A DNA stretch of 37,906 bases, taken from the NCBI GenBank assembly GCA_946406555.1, contig CAMJLB010000013.1, positions 1 to 37,906 of the forward strand, given 5' to 3'. Below, in pieces: positions 1 to 8,041 of the stretch (its first letter is position 1; every line of letters starts with the position of its first letter). The translations under genes and the position numbers were made by a program. The notes under the pieces are model-generated. The model was not told the DNA's origin. It saw only the letters and a list, made by a program, of their open reading frames with translations, and did no database searches. Origin of the DNA: an uncultured Prevotellaceae bacterium. GTDB taxonomy: Bacteria > Bacteroidota > Bacteroidia > Bacteroidales > Bacteroidaceae.

Positions 1-118
1 TACGGCGCTCGCCGTCGAGCAGGGCGTTGAGGAACGCTATCAGCACGGGCTTGGAGATTTCCTGCCCGAAAATGCGCTTAAAGCCTATATCGGTGAATGG
101 ATTGATGAACTTTGCCAT
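1..118 (-). CDS. Rpn-family PD-(D/E)XK nuclease/transposase, 5' part only
   Basis: The minus strand opens with ATG at 118 and reads MAKFINPFTDIGFKRIFGQ before leaving the window, so only about 39 N-terminal residues are visible. The peptide is nearly identical to the start of the complete gene at 19335-20264 (MSKFINPFTDIGFKRIFGQ), while the DNA differs at many third codon positions. The two are therefore old paralogues kept under protein-level selection, not a recent duplication. The family (recombination-promoting nuclease, PDDEXK_2) is usually annotated as a putative transposase and has DNA endonuclease activity in E. coli RpnA. The catalytic residues lie beyond the window edge. A good Bacteroidetes promoter precedes it. 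Confidence 0.8.
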   Translation of the reverse strand, partial: MAKFINPFTDIGFKRIFGQEISKPVLIAFLNALLDGERR

Positions 119-150
119 TACGTTGTGCTGTCTTTCTAAACTTACGCCCG

Positions 151-181
151 CAAAGTTAGAAATAATAATTGAAACAACAAA
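151..181 (-). promoter_or_regulatory. Bacteroidetes-type promoter of the partial Rpn gene
   Basis: Read on the minus strand, TTTG (178-181) is followed after 19 bases by TAACTTTG (151-158). This fits the Bacteroidetes consensus TTTG-N19/21-TAnnTTTG. It sits about 33 bases upstream of the ATG at 118. Confidence 0.65.
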
Positions 182-348
182 GAATAACGGAAGAAATCTA
201 ACAAGATGTATTGTTTTCCACAAAAAAAGCGGCTCTCGATGCCGTGCACGCCAAACCCCGCATGCACATTACAAGGGGATTTGTGTCGTCGGAAAGCTTC
301 CATTGCATATTTCAAGCCATATTGTAGGGAAAATAAGCGGAAAATGCT

Positions 349-356
349 TAACTTTG
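349..356 (+). promoter_or_regulatory. -7 box upstream of ispH
   Basis: TAACTTTG matches the Bacteroidetes -7 consensus TAnnTTTG and lies 30 bases before the chosen ispH start. I see no TTTG or TTG at the usual 19-21 base distance, so the -33 element is weak or absent. Confidence 0.45.
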
Positions 357-385
357 CAGGCGAAACCAAACAACAAGCAAAAAAA

Positions 386-1294
386 ATGCTACAGATAGAG
401 ATAGACAATGGCAGCGGCTTCTGCTTCGGCGTGACTACCGCCATCAAGAAGGCCGAAGAGGAACTGGGCCGCGGCGAGACGCTCTACTGCCTGGGCGACA
501 TCGTGCACAACGGCATGGAGTGTGAACGGCTGCGACAGATGGGGCTGAAGACCATCGACCACGGTGAGATGGCACTGCTGCACAACGTGAAGGTGCTGCT
601 CAGGGCCCACGGCGAACCGCCCGCCACCTATGAGCTGGCCCGCCGCAACCACATCGAGATCATCGATGCCACCTGCCCCGTGGTGCTGCAGCTGCAGAGG
701 CGCATCAAGCAGCAATTCGAGGCTCACCTGGAGGGGGCCTCGATTGTGATCTTCGGAAAGAGGGGGCATGCCGAGGTGCTGGGACTGGTGGGACAGACCG
801 AGGGCAAGGCCATCGTGATAGAGAACTTCGACGAGGTGACCAAGCTCGACTACCGGCACGACATTTACCTCTACTCGCAGACCACGAAGAGCCTCAACGA
901 GTTCCACCGCATCATCGACTACATACAGCACCACATTGCCCCTGGCGCCACCTTCAGGAGCTTCGACACCATCTGCCGCTCGGTGGCCAACCGCATGCCC
1001 AGCATCTCGCAGTTTGCCACCCGCCACGACCTCATTCTCTTCGTGTGCGGTAAGAAGAGCTCCAACGGCAAGGTGCTCTACAATGAGTGTCTGCGGGTGA
1101 ACCCCAACACCCACCTGATAGAGGGTCCCGAGGAGATAGACCGCGCCTGGCTCGAGGGCATCGAGACCATAGGTATCTGCGGCGCCACCAGCACGCCGAA
1201 ATGGCTCATGGAGCAGTGCCGCGACGCCATAGAACACCTAAGAGTGTTGAACGAGCCTCACCCCCAGCCCCTCTCCAGGGGAAGAGGGGAGTGA
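386..1294 (+). CDS. ispH: 4-hydroxy-3-methylbut-2-enyl diphosphate reductase
   Basis: IspH (LytB) carries out the last step of the non-mevalonate isoprenoid pathway, reducing HMBPP to IPP and DMAPP with a [4Fe-4S] cluster in the cytoplasm. The three cluster cysteines are visible at about C13 (GFCFG), C97 (DATCP) and C197 (FDTIC). The substrate-site histidines H41 and H75 (RAHGEPP) are also present. The frame is open upstream to 206, but the protein family begins at MLQIEIDNGSGFCFG, so the ATG at 386 is chosen; it follows a -7 box. Length is 302 residues. The last dozen residues (PHPQPLSRGRGE) are not family sequence: they are translated from the left arm of a C-rich palindrome that also supplies the TGA stop. 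In related genomes ispH often follows cmk on the same strand; here it faces cmk across a protease gene. Confidence 0.95.
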   Translation: MLQIEIDNGSGFCFGVTTAIKKAEEELGRGETLYCLGDIVHNGMECERLRQMGLKTIDHGEMALLHNVKVLLRAHGEPPATYELARRNHIEIIDATCPVVLQLQRRIKQQFEAHLEGASIVIFGKRGHAEVLGLVGQTEGKAIVIENFDEVTKLDYRHDIYLYSQTTKSLNEFHRIIDYIQHHIAPGATFRSFDTICRSVANRMPSISQFATRHDLILFVCGKKSSNGKVLYNECLRVNPNTHLIEGPEEIDRAWLEGIETIGICGATSTPKWLMEQCRDAIEHLRVLNEPHPQPLSRGRGE

Positions 1295-1378
1295 TTAGCT
1301 CTGGTGCTTGTTTTTTGCGCTTGAAGGTATATACTCCCCTCTCCCCTTGGAGAGGGGCTGGGGGTGAGGCTCATTCAA
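1247..1378. repeat. 40-bp C-rich inverted repeat (REP/MITE-like palindrome)
   Basis: The arm at 1253-1292 (GAGCCTCACCCCCAGCCC...) and the arm at 1333-1372 are reverse complements at 38 of 40 positions and are separated by a 40-base loop. The pairing extends outward through TTGAA(C/T). The left arm contains the end of ispH. The right arm ends about 23 bases before the protease ATG. Related sequence recurs at 31961-32028 and 32077-32101. Confidence 0.9.
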
Positions 1379-1395
1379 AAAAACGATTTACAGAA

Positions 1396-3633
1396 ATGAA
1401 ACATCACATGATAAGAACGATACACACCCATCTGGCCATCTTGCTGTTGCTGTTTGCCGCACAGGGCCTTTGGTGCCCCCCCATGCAGGCACAGCAGCAG
1501 GCATGCAAGGGTAAGCTGTCGCCCATGCTGCGCCGACTGGTGCGAGGGCAGCAGACTGCGATGCCCGGGGTGCGCAGCACCACGCCGAAGAAAGAGCGCG
1601 AGGTGTGTGCGCTGATGAAAGTATCCTGCCAGCCCGACGAGGTGCTGGCGCAATATGGTTGCCGCGAGCTGGCACGCATCGGCGACATCAGCATAACAAG
1701 CATACCCATCGGCCAGATAGTCTCCCTGTCACGCGACGACCGCGTGGTGCGCATCGAGGCTGAGCCGCGCGGCCGCACGCTCTGCGACTCGATGGCATGC
1801 CACCTGAACGCACAGCACGCATACGCCGGCACGGAGCTGCCACAGGCCTTCACCGGCAAGGGCGTGGTGATGGGTATCATGGACATAGGCTTCGACCTGA
1901 CCCACCCCACCTTCTACGACACCACGCTGAGCGACTACCGCATACGCCGGTTCTGGGACATGCTCGCCGCCGATACCACGGGCAGCCAGCTATACGTGGG
2001 ACGCGACTACACCACCCGCGACGAGATGCTTGCCCTGGGCCACTCACGCGACGGCCGCCGCTTCTGGCATGGCACCGGCACGCTGAGCATCGCCGCAGGC
2101 AGCGGCTACCGGTCGGTCTATCGAGGCATGGCACCCGAGAGCGACATCTGCATCGTGGCCAATGCCGTGGGCGACGACTTGGAGTTCATCGACCCTGCCG
2201 ACCTCGAGAAGTACACCTACGCCACCGACGCGCTGGGCTTCAAATACATCTTCGACTATGCCGACAGCGTGGGCAAGCCCTGCGTCATCTCGTTCAGCGA
2301 GGGGTCATCGCAAGACTTCATGGGCTACGACCTGCTCTACTATGAGCTGATAGACAAGCTTGTGGGGCCGGGCCACATCATCGTCTCGGCAGCAGGCAAC
2401 AGGGGCGGCGAGAAATTCTGGTTTGAGAAGCCCGCCGGGCAGCCGTCGGCAGGCACTTTCCTCACAGGCTACAACGTGGTAGACGGCACGCTGAAGGCCG
2501 ATGCCCCGTTCGGCATACGCCTCGTGGCTTACGGCGAGCACAACGACACGCTGGCCATCGACACCCGTCAGGTGGTGAGCCTGCCCGACTCGCTCTGGGC
2601 CGACACGCTCACGCTGCAGGGCATCGACGTGGCCGTAAGCATAGATGCCTACACGTCGTGCTATGCAGGGGGCGAGACCTGCTACGACGTGGCCATGGAG
2701 CGGCTGGGCGGCGGCATGCTGGGCACCGACGACTCGTTCCACGTATCGCTCGAGATGGTGGGCCATGAGGCCAATGCCGAGTTCTGGCGCTATTCGGCCA
2801 CGCTCACCGAAAACGACCTGAACCCACAGCTGTCGAGCGGCGAGCCCACCCACAGCATCATGTCGCCAGCCAGCTCGCCCTCGGTGATATGCGTGGGCGG
2901 CACCTACTACCGCAAGGGCATCGACAACTATAAAGGACTGTGGATGGAGCACGAGAAGGGAGACCGCGCAAGGCGCATGACGATGTCGTCGATGGGGCCC
3001 ACGATGGACGGGCGCACCAAACCCGACGTGATGGCACCGGGAGCCAACATCATTCAAGCGTGCAGCAGCTATTTCCTGGAAAGCAACCCCGGCTCCTGGG
3101 ACGATGAGTGGAGCGTGGAGCACTTCGATTTCGAAGGGCGCACCTATGCGTGGACGGCCACCTCAGGCACTTCATCGGCATCGCCAGCCGTGGGCGGGGC
3201 CATCGCCCTGTGGCTACAGGCCAACCCCAGGCTGACACCTGACGACGTGATGGGCGTGATAGAACGCACCAGCAGCCATCCAGACCCCTCGCTCAGCTAT
3301 CCTAACAATGAGTATGGCTACGGACAAATCGACGTCTACCGGGGACTGCTCGACGTGCTGGGCGCGGTGGGCATCGACGACATCTCGTCTACGCCGACCA
3401 TCATGCAAATAAGCACGGCGAAGGGGCAGCTACGCCTCGGTTGCCCTCAGCCTGCGGGGCACCCCCTCCGTCTGAGGCTCTACACCCTTTCGGGCAAGAA
3501 GATGGGCGAATGGCACCTGCCTGCCGGACAGCAGTCATACTCCGTCAACGTAGCGTCGCGGGGCATCGGCATCGTTCAGATAGACGGCGACCCGCACTAC
3601 CAGGGCTCGCAGATAGTAAGGTTTGAGCGTTAA
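1396..3633 (+). CDS. secreted subtilisin-like S8 family serine peptidase
   Basis: This is a 745-residue exported protease of the subtilase clan. The N-terminus from MKHHMIRTIHTHLAILLL is a signal peptide ending near the MQAQ-Q site at residues 30-34. The triad is intact: Asp163 in MDIGFD, His225 in HGTGT, and Ser593 in SGTSSASP. The oxyanion-hole Asn335 is in SAAGN. An insert of roughly 230 residues separates the Asn from the Ser, as in many Bacteroidetes S8 enzymes. The C-terminal ~75 residues, starting near a linker after DDISST, look like a beta-sandwich tail (LYTLSGKKMGEW, ending VRFER) comparable to a type IX sorting domain. An upstream in-frame extension overlaps ispH and is rejected because the signal peptide begins at 1396; Met at 1408 is an alternative. 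Substrate is unknown. It converges on cmk across a heptamer-repeat hairpin. Confidence 0.88.
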   Translation: MKHHMIRTIHTHLAILLLLFAAQGLWCPPMQAQQQACKGKLSPMLRRLVRGQQTAMPGVRSTTPKKEREVCALMKVSCQPDEVLAQYGCRELARIGDISITSIPIGQIVSLSRDDRVVRIEAEPRGRTLCDSMACHLNAQHAYAGTELPQAFTGKGVVMGIMDIGFDLTHPTFYDTTLSDYRIRRFWDMLAADTTGSQLYVGRDYTTRDEMLALGHSRDGRRFWHGTGTLSIAAGSGYRSVYRGMAPESDICIVANAVGDDLEFIDPADLEKYTYATDALGFKYIFDYADSVGKPCVISFSEGSSQDFMGYDLLYYELIDKLVGPGHIIVSAAGNRGGEKFWFEKPAGQPSAGTFLTGYNVVDGTLKADAPFGIRLVAYGEHNDTLAIDTRQVVSLPDSLWADTLTLQGIDVAVSIDAYTSCYAGGETCYDVAMERLGGGMLGTDDSFHVSLEMVGHEANAEFWRYSATLTENDLNPQLSSGEPTHSIMSPASSPSVICVGGTYYRKGIDNYKGLWMEHEKGDRARRMTMSSMGPTMDGRTKPDVMAPGANIIQACSSYFLESNPGSWDDEWSVEHFDFEGRTYAWTATSGTSSASPAVGGAIALWLQANPRLTPDDVMGVIERTSSHPDPSLSYPNNEYGYGQIDVYRGLLDVLGAVGIDDISSTPTIMQISTAKGQLRLGCPQPAGHPLRLRLYTLSGKKMGEWHLPAGQQSYSVNVASRGIGIVQIDGDPHYQGSQIVRFER

Positions 3634-3755
3634 ACGTTGAGCGCTGAAGGTTGAACGTTGAGCGTTGAGCGAAATTCAGCATTGAGCGCACACTGTAGGC
3701 ATCACTCAATGCTCAACAAAATATCGCTCAACCTTCAACGCTCAACGCTTTTAAG
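3634..3755. repeat. heptanucleotide-repeat hairpin between convergent genes
   Basis: The left arm runs in heptamers from 3636: GTTGAGC, GCTGAAG, GTTGAAC, GTTGAGC, GTTGAGC, and later ATTGAGC at 3681. The right arm, about 3700-3752, is the reverse complement of the same unit. The outer arms pair over more than 20 bases. It lies between the protease and cmk stops and could act as a bidirectional terminator. On the minus strand the right arm encodes the last residues of Cmk and its stop codon. Confidence 0.85.
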
Positions 3756-4426
3756 AACTGCTCCATGAGCCATTCGTTCTGCTGGTCAATGGTCATGTGG
3801 CTATTGTCAAGCAACAGGGCATCGGGAGCCTGGCGTAGGGGCGACACCTCGCGGTGGGAGTCTATATAGTCGCGCTCCTGCACATTCTTCAAAATATCGG
3901 CATAGTCGGCAGGCATGCCTTTCTGCTGCAGCTCGTCGTAGCGCCGCTGGGCCCGCACCTCGGCACTGGCGGTGACAAAGATTTTCAGCTCGGCATGGGG
4001 GAACACCACGGTGCCGATGTCGCGGCCGTCCATGACCACGCCCCCACCCTGCCCCATCAGCTGCTGCCGGGCCACCAGGGCCTCGCGCACAAAGGGCAAC
4101 GCGGCGATGGGGCTGACGTGGCTGGACACCTCGAGCGAGCGTATCTCTTGCTCCACGCACTCGCCGTTGAGGTAGGTATCGGGACGCCCCGTCTCGGCAT
4201 TCAGGCGAAAGGCGATGTCTATCTGCGGCATCTGTGCCTGCAACTCCGGGGTATTGATGCTGCCGTCGGGCTGAAACAGCTGACGGCGCAGCGCATAGAG
4301 CGTCACGCTGCGATACATGGCTCCGGTGTCTACATAGATATAGCCCACGCGGCGGGCCAGTTCCTTGGCCATCGTGCTCTTGCCGCACGACGAGTGGCCA
4401 TCGATAGCTACAGTTATCTTTTTCAT
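3728..4426 (-). CDS. cmk: (d)CMP kinase
   Basis: Cytidylate kinase transfers phosphate from ATP to CMP or dCMP in pyrimidine nucleotide metabolism. The N-terminal P-loop GHSSCGKST is at residues 10-18, followed by the DTGAMYRS motif near 37-44. [12 protein letters not shown] motif characteristic of bacterial Cmk and a LID-like segment with YDELQQKG follow. At 232 residues it has the normal length for the family. It lies 27 bases downstream of porQ on the same strand and is probably co-transcribed; porQ-cmk adjacency recurs in Bacteroidales. The final residues LSVEG and the TGA are encoded by heptamer-repeat DNA, so the C-terminus has been remodelled by the repeat. Confidence 0.95.
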   Translation of the reverse strand: MKKITVAIDGHSSCGKSTMAKELARRVGYIYVDTGAMYRSVTLYALRRQLFQPDGSINTPELQAQMPQIDIAFRLNAETGRPDTYLNGECVEQEIRSLEVSSHVSPIAALPFVREALVARQQLMGQGGGVVMDGRDIGTVVFPHAELKIFVTASAEVRAQRRYDELQQKGMPADYADILKNVQERDYIDSHREVSPLRQAPDALLLDNSHMTIDQQNEWLMEQFLKALSVEG

Positions 4427-4453
4427 TATTCTTGCGTGTCTGTTTTTTTTGTT

Positions 4454-5395
4454 CTACAATATATAACTAAGGTTGATGAGCAGCGACGAGGCACTGACGT
4501 GATATTTGCCGTAGGCCACGTGCAGCTTGAACCGCTCCAACTGCAGGCCGCCACCGATGCTGAGGCCTGCCCCGTGGGTGCTCTCCTCGCTGCCGTCGCT
4601 GATTTTCATTTCCTTGGCACGCAGGGTGTTGTAGCCTCCAGCTATATAGAAGCTCCTGCCCAGCAACAGTTCGGCACCCAGCACGATGTGATGGCCCAGC
4701 CCATACTGCCAGTCGTTGAGCCGCACCAGCGTGGCCGAGACGCGCAACGGGGCACCCAACTGCTTCGACACGCCCAGCTGCAGGTCGAGGGGTATGCGCT
4801 CAAACTCGTCTTCGTAGGCCGAGAGCTGTCCACCCAGGTTGCGGGCCACGACCGAGATGCTCCACCCATGGTCATCGTCGAGATAGTTCAGCCCGAGGTC
4901 TACGCCAGCGGCCAGCGAACTGAAATTGGATATATAAGAGGCGATGAACTTGGCGGTGATGCCACCGCTGATACGACTGGTAAGGCCATAGCTGAAGGTG
5001 CCGCCCACGGCGATGTCGCGAGCGCCGAAAGTGCCCGTCTGCTCGCCCTGTTCGTTCATCTCCTTCATGCTGCCATAGTCCATGTAGCGGCCACTCACGC
5101 CCCAAGTGCCGCGTTCGCCCACAGCCTTCACAAACGAGGCGCTGCCGGTGAAGGTGCCCTGCATGTAGGTCATCATGTTCAGGTTCAGCGTGCGGTCGCT
5201 CACCAGCTGGATCAGTGCCGGGTTGTGGAAGATGAGCGTTGCGTCGTCTTCGGCTATGGTAATATTGTCGCCCCCCAGTGCAGCCACATGCGCGCTGACG
5301 GGCAGACGCAGGAAGTTGAAAGCAGTCTGACTCTCTTGCGCATGAGAAATAAGCGCAAAAAGAACGGACAGGGCGATAAAAACATGTTTCTTCAT
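4454..5395 (-). CDS. porQ: type IX secretion system protein PorQ
   Basis: PorQ is an outer-membrane beta-barrel protein of the type IX secretion system. In Porphyromonas gingivalis it works with PorU, PorV and PorZ in the attachment complex that processes cargo at the cell surface. The protein has 313 residues. A signal peptide (MKKHVFIALSVLFALISHAQ) is followed by a barrel region with alternating strands (FNFLRLPVSAHVAALGG, ATLIFHNPALI, GGGLQLERFKLHVAYGKY). The protein ends in an aromatic/hydrophobic strand (LLINLSYIL), as expected for an outer-membrane barrel. It leads the porQ-cmk pair and is divergent from the TonB-family gene. Confidence 0.9.
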   Translation of the reverse strand: MKKHVFIALSVLFALISHAQESQTAFNFLRLPVSAHVAALGGDNITIAEDDATLIFHNPALIQLVSDRTLNLNMMTYMQGTFTGSASFVKAVGERGTWGVSGRYMDYGSMKEMNEQGEQTGTFGARDIAVGGTFSYGLTSRISGGITAKFIASYISNFSSLAAGVDLGLNYLDDDHGWSISVVARNLGGQLSAYEDEFERIPLDLQLGVSKQLGAPLRVSATLVRLNDWQYGLGHHIVLGAELLLGRSFYIAGGYNTLRAKEMKISDGSEESTHGAGLSIGGGLQLERFKLHVAYGKYHVSASSLLINLSYIL

Positions 5396-5417
5396 CTAAA
5401 TATACTAAATTTCAGTG

Positions 5418-5425
5418 CAAAGATA
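5418..5425 (-). promoter_or_regulatory. -7 box upstream of porQ
   Basis: Minus-strand TATCTTTG fits TAnnTTTG and lies 22 bases before the porQ ATG. No clear -33 box is seen at normal spacing; the region holds a heptamer repeat instead. Confidence 0.45.
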
Positions 5426-5439
5426 GAAAATAATTACAA

Positions 5440-5460
5440 ATTATGAATTATGAATTATGA
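5440..5460. repeat. ATTATGA heptamer x3
   Basis: Three perfect tandem copies of ATTATGA lie between the divergent -7 boxes of porQ and the TonB-family gene. The period of seven matches the other heptamer arrays in the window, although the unit differs. Confidence 0.9.
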
Positions 5461-5469
5461 ATTTATTCG

Positions 5470-5477
5470 TACTTTTG
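5470..5477 (+). promoter_or_regulatory. -7 box upstream of the TonB-family gene
   Basis: TACTTTTG matches TAnnTTTG and is followed by GC, as is common in Bacteroidetes. It is 43 bases upstream of the ATG. A -33 TTTG is not evident because the ATTATGA array occupies that position. Confidence 0.45.
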
Positions 5478-5520
5478 CAGTTGCATTTCGTATAATTAAC
5501 GGAAGTTTGCCCGATTTATT

Positions 5521-6219
5521 ATGGAAACGAAGAAGAGTTTGAAGGCCGACTTGGAAAGAACGCGCCCCCAACGGTTCGCCATAGGACTGGTGGTGGCACT
5601 GTCATCGTTGTTTGTGGCCTTGGAATATTCCTTCTCCCCCGATGACCCGCTTGATGACCCAGAACTGCTGGAACAGCTCACCATCGACGAAGAGCTGTCG
5701 CCGTTGCTTCGACCCGAAAACGAGTTGGCACTGGCACCGAAGGCAGAACCAACACCCACCGTAAAGCTGAAGGTGGTAGACAACGAGCTGAACCCTGAAG
5801 AGGAGGAAGAACTGGAGCAACAGCCCGACGCTCCCACCGAAGGCGACACCGCCGACGCGCTGCCCGAGCCTGACGAAGAACAGAAGACAGACAACGACGA
5901 CGAGGTACTGAGCCTGCAGGTGGTCGAGGACATACCACAGTTTCCTGGAGGGCCGACGGAATTTATGAAGTGGCTGACACGCAACCTGAAATACCCCGCC
6001 GTAGCCCAGCAACACAGGACACAGGGCAAAGTGGTGGCACAGTTTATCGTAAACAAAGACGGGTCGGTGACCGATGTGCGCATCGTTGGCTCGCTCTCGC
6101 CCACCTGCGACAACGAGGCACTACGGGTGCTGCGCATGATGCCACGATGGCAGGCCGGACTACAAAACGGTAAGCCATGCCGCACGATGATGTGCATTCC
6201 CATCGTCTTCCGGCTTTAG
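5521..6219 (+). CDS. TonB-family energy transducer protein
   Basis: The 232-residue protein has the TonB layout. A short cytoplasmic N-terminus (METKKSLKADLERTRPQRF) is followed by one membrane segment at about residues 18-34 and an acidic, proline-containing periplasmic linker at about 40-130 (runs of E, P and D). The C-terminal TonB domain spans about 140-232, with FPGGPTEFMKWLTRNLKYP and the GKVVAQFIVNKDGSVTDVRIV strand pair. TonB proteins pass proton-motive-force energy from ExbB/ExbD to outer-membrane receptors such as SusC-type transporters. No exbB or exbD is adjacent, so the partner receptor is unknown. It may be co-transcribed with the prenyl synthase 62 bases downstream. Confidence 0.9.
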   Translation: METKKSLKADLERTRPQRFAIGLVVALSSLFVALEYSFSPDDPLDDPELLEQLTIDEELSPLLRPENELALAPKAEPTPTVKLKVVDNELNPEEEEELEQQPDAPTEGDTADALPEPDEEQKTDNDDEVLSLQVVEDIPQFPGGPTEFMKWLTRNLKYPAVAQQHRTQGKVVAQFIVNKDGSVTDVRIVGSLSPTCDNEALRVLRMMPRWQAGLQNGKPCRTMMCIPIVFRL

Positions 6220-6281
6220 TACCAACCGCATCAGAAAGGCATCAAAACACCCCGATATTTCTTAACCCCAAAAAATGAACC

Positions 6282-7256
6282 ATGTACAACTCTGAAGAAA
6301 TTCTACACAAGGTAAACGAGGCCCTCAATGCCCTGCCCTACGACAGAAAACCCGCCTCGCTCTATGCCCCCATCAGCTATGTGCTCTCGCTGGGCGGCAA
6401 GCGCATACGCCCCGTGCTCATGCTCTTAGGCTACAATCTTTTCAACGAACACCCCGAACAGATCATGATGCAGGCACTGGCCTTGGAAACGTATCATAAC
6501 TACACCTTGCTGCACGACGACCTGATGGACAATGCCGACCTGCGCAGAGGGCACCAGACCGTGCACAAGCGCTGGGATGCCAACACCGCCATCCTATCGG
6601 GCGACTCGATGCTCGTGCTGGCCTATCAGCGCATGGCGCAATGCGATGCCAAACACCTGCCACAGGTGCTGGAACTCTTCACCGAGACGGCACTCGAGAT
6701 TGGCGAGGGGCAGCAATACGACATGGACTTCGAGCAGCGCAACGACGTGCGCGAAGAGGAATATATCGAGATGATTCGACTGAAGACCAGCGTCTTGCTG
6801 GCATGTGCCCTAAAGATGGGAGCCATCCTGGCCGATGCCTCGACAAGCGACGCACAGCTGCTCTACAAGGTGGGCGAGCAAGTGGGACTGGCCTTCCAGC
6901 TGCAAGACGACCTGCTCGACGTGTATGGCGACCCCAAGGTGTTTGGAAAGGCCATCGGCGGAGACATCACCTCGAACAAGAAAACCTACATGCTCATCAA
7001 TGCCGTGAACAGAGCCGATGAGAGCCAGCGAGCCGAACTGACAAAATGGATAGGGCTACGGGAGTTTGACAAAGAAGAGAAAATTGCCGCAGTGATACGA
7101 ATCTACAACGACATCGGCATACGCCAGCTGTGCGAACAAAAAATAAACTTCTATTTCGGCGAAGCAAAGAAATACCTCGACCAGGTATCGGTGAAAGAAG
7201 AAAGGAAAACCTACCTGCGTCAGTATATGGACGAAATGCTAAAGCGCAAATGTTGA
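6282..7256 (+). CDS. polyprenyl (farnesyl/geranylgeranyl-type) diphosphate synthase
   Basis: This trans-prenyltransferase condenses allylic diphosphates with IPP using Mg2+ bound by two aspartate motifs. Both are present: DDLMD at residues 79-83 and DDLLD in the second half (QLQDDLLDVYGD). The GGKRIRP substrate-binding motif is at about 38-44. Length is 324 residues. The first motif is DDxxD, without the two-residue insertion typical of bacterial short-chain FPP synthases, so the chain length of the product cannot be read from sequence. The name ispA, often given by annotation, is not adopted. Its stop overlaps the TatD start by seven bases (ATGTTGA), which indicates translational coupling. 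Confidence 0.9.
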   Translation: MYNSEEILHKVNEALNALPYDRKPASLYAPISYVLSLGGKRIRPVLMLLGYNLFNEHPEQIMMQALALETYHNYTLLHDDLMDNADLRRGHQTVHKRWDANTAILSGDSMLVLAYQRMAQCDAKHLPQVLELFTETALEIGEGQQYDMDFEQRNDVREEEYIEMIRLKTSVLLACALKMGAILADASTSDAQLLYKVGEQVGLAFQLQDDLLDVYGDPKVFGKAIGGDITSNKKTYMLINAVNRADESQRAELTKWIGLREFDKEEKIAAVIRIYNDIGIRQLCEQKINFYFGEAKKYLDQVSVKEERKTYLRQYMDEMLKRKC

Positions 7257-8029
7257 TAGACACCCATGCCCACATAGACGGCGAAGAATTTGACGCCGAC
7301 CGTCCAGAGACCATTGCCCGTGCACAAGAAGCCGGCGTGGAAGCCATCTTCGTGCCAGCCATCGACCTGCAGTCGAGTCAGCGTATCATTCAACTATGCG
7401 CCCAATATCCTGGCTATCTGTTCCCAATGGTCGGCCTCCACCCCGAAGAGGTGAAAGCAAACTACCGCGACGAACTGGAAAAGATAAAGGAGCTGATACA
7501 GCCCCATCGCTCCAGCCTCATCGCCATCGGCGAGGTGGGCCTTGACTACTACTGGAGCCGAGAGTTCGAACGAGAGCAGCTCGATGCCTTCGAACAACAG
7601 GTGCAGTGGTCGGTGGAGACGCGCCTACCCCTGATGATACACTGTCGCAAGGCACAGAACGAGATGGTTCACCTATTAAAGAAATACGCGCGCGAACTGC
7701 CTGGCGGAGTATTCCACTGCTTCACGGGCAATGAGCACGAGGCCGAAGAACTGCTTCAGTTTCCGCAGTTCGTGCTGGGCGTAGGCGGCGTGCTCACATT
7801 CAAGAAGAGCCATCTGCCCGAGGTGCTGCCCTCGGTGGTTCCCCTTGACCGACTCGTGCTCGAGACCGACTCGCCCTACATGGCTCCCGTTCCCAAACGA
7901 GGACAGCGCAACGAACCAGCCTACGTGACACTCGTCATGGAGCGCATGGCCCAAGCATACGGCATCAGCCCTCAGGAACTGGAGCAACACACAAACCACA
8001 ACGTAAGGCGGGTCTTCGGTTGCCCATGA
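7250..8029 (+). CDS. TatD-family metal-dependent DNase
   Basis: TatD enzymes are TIM-barrel metal-dependent hydrolases with 3'-5' exonuclease activity, linked to DNA repair. The 259-residue protein shows the expected metal ligands: HxH in IDTHAHID (residues 6 and 8), Glu in GEVGLDYY, His in MIHCRKA, His in FHCFTG and Asp in LETDSPYMAP. The frame is open 40 codons upstream inside the prenyl synthase gene, but family alignment puts the start at MLIDTHAHID (7250). It is coupled to the upstream gene by overlap. It ends only 12 bases from the convergent MATE gene, with no room for a separate terminator. Confidence 0.93.
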   Translation: MLIDTHAHIDGEEFDADRPETIARAQEAGVEAIFVPAIDLQSSQRIIQLCAQYPGYLFPMVGLHPEEVKANYRDELEKIKELIQPHRSSLIAIGEVGLDYYWSREFEREQLDAFEQQVQWSVETRLPLMIHCRKAQNEMVHLLKKYARELPGGVFHCFTGNEHEAEELLQFPQFVLGVGGVLTFKKSHLPEVLPSVVPLDRLVLETDSPYMAPVPKRGQRNEPAYVTLVMERMAQAYGISPQELEQHTNHNVRRVFGCP

Positions 8030-8041
8030 CAGCCTCCCCCA

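Noticed and set aside
27..398. 123-codon plus-strand frame at the window start
   Set aside because: It is antisense to the Rpn gene and then runs through the divergent promoter region into ispH.
389..1237. 282-codon minus-strand frame opposite ispH
   Set aside because: IspH is unmistakable on the plus strand, and the antisense product has no motif.
3634..3755. CRISPR-like array of heptamers
   Set aside because: The units are seven bases, directly tandem and mirrored as a hairpin, with no spacers.
3854..5446. 530-codon plus-strand frame across cmk and porQ
   Set aside because: It is the complement of two well-recognised genes, spans their boundary and shows no family motifs.
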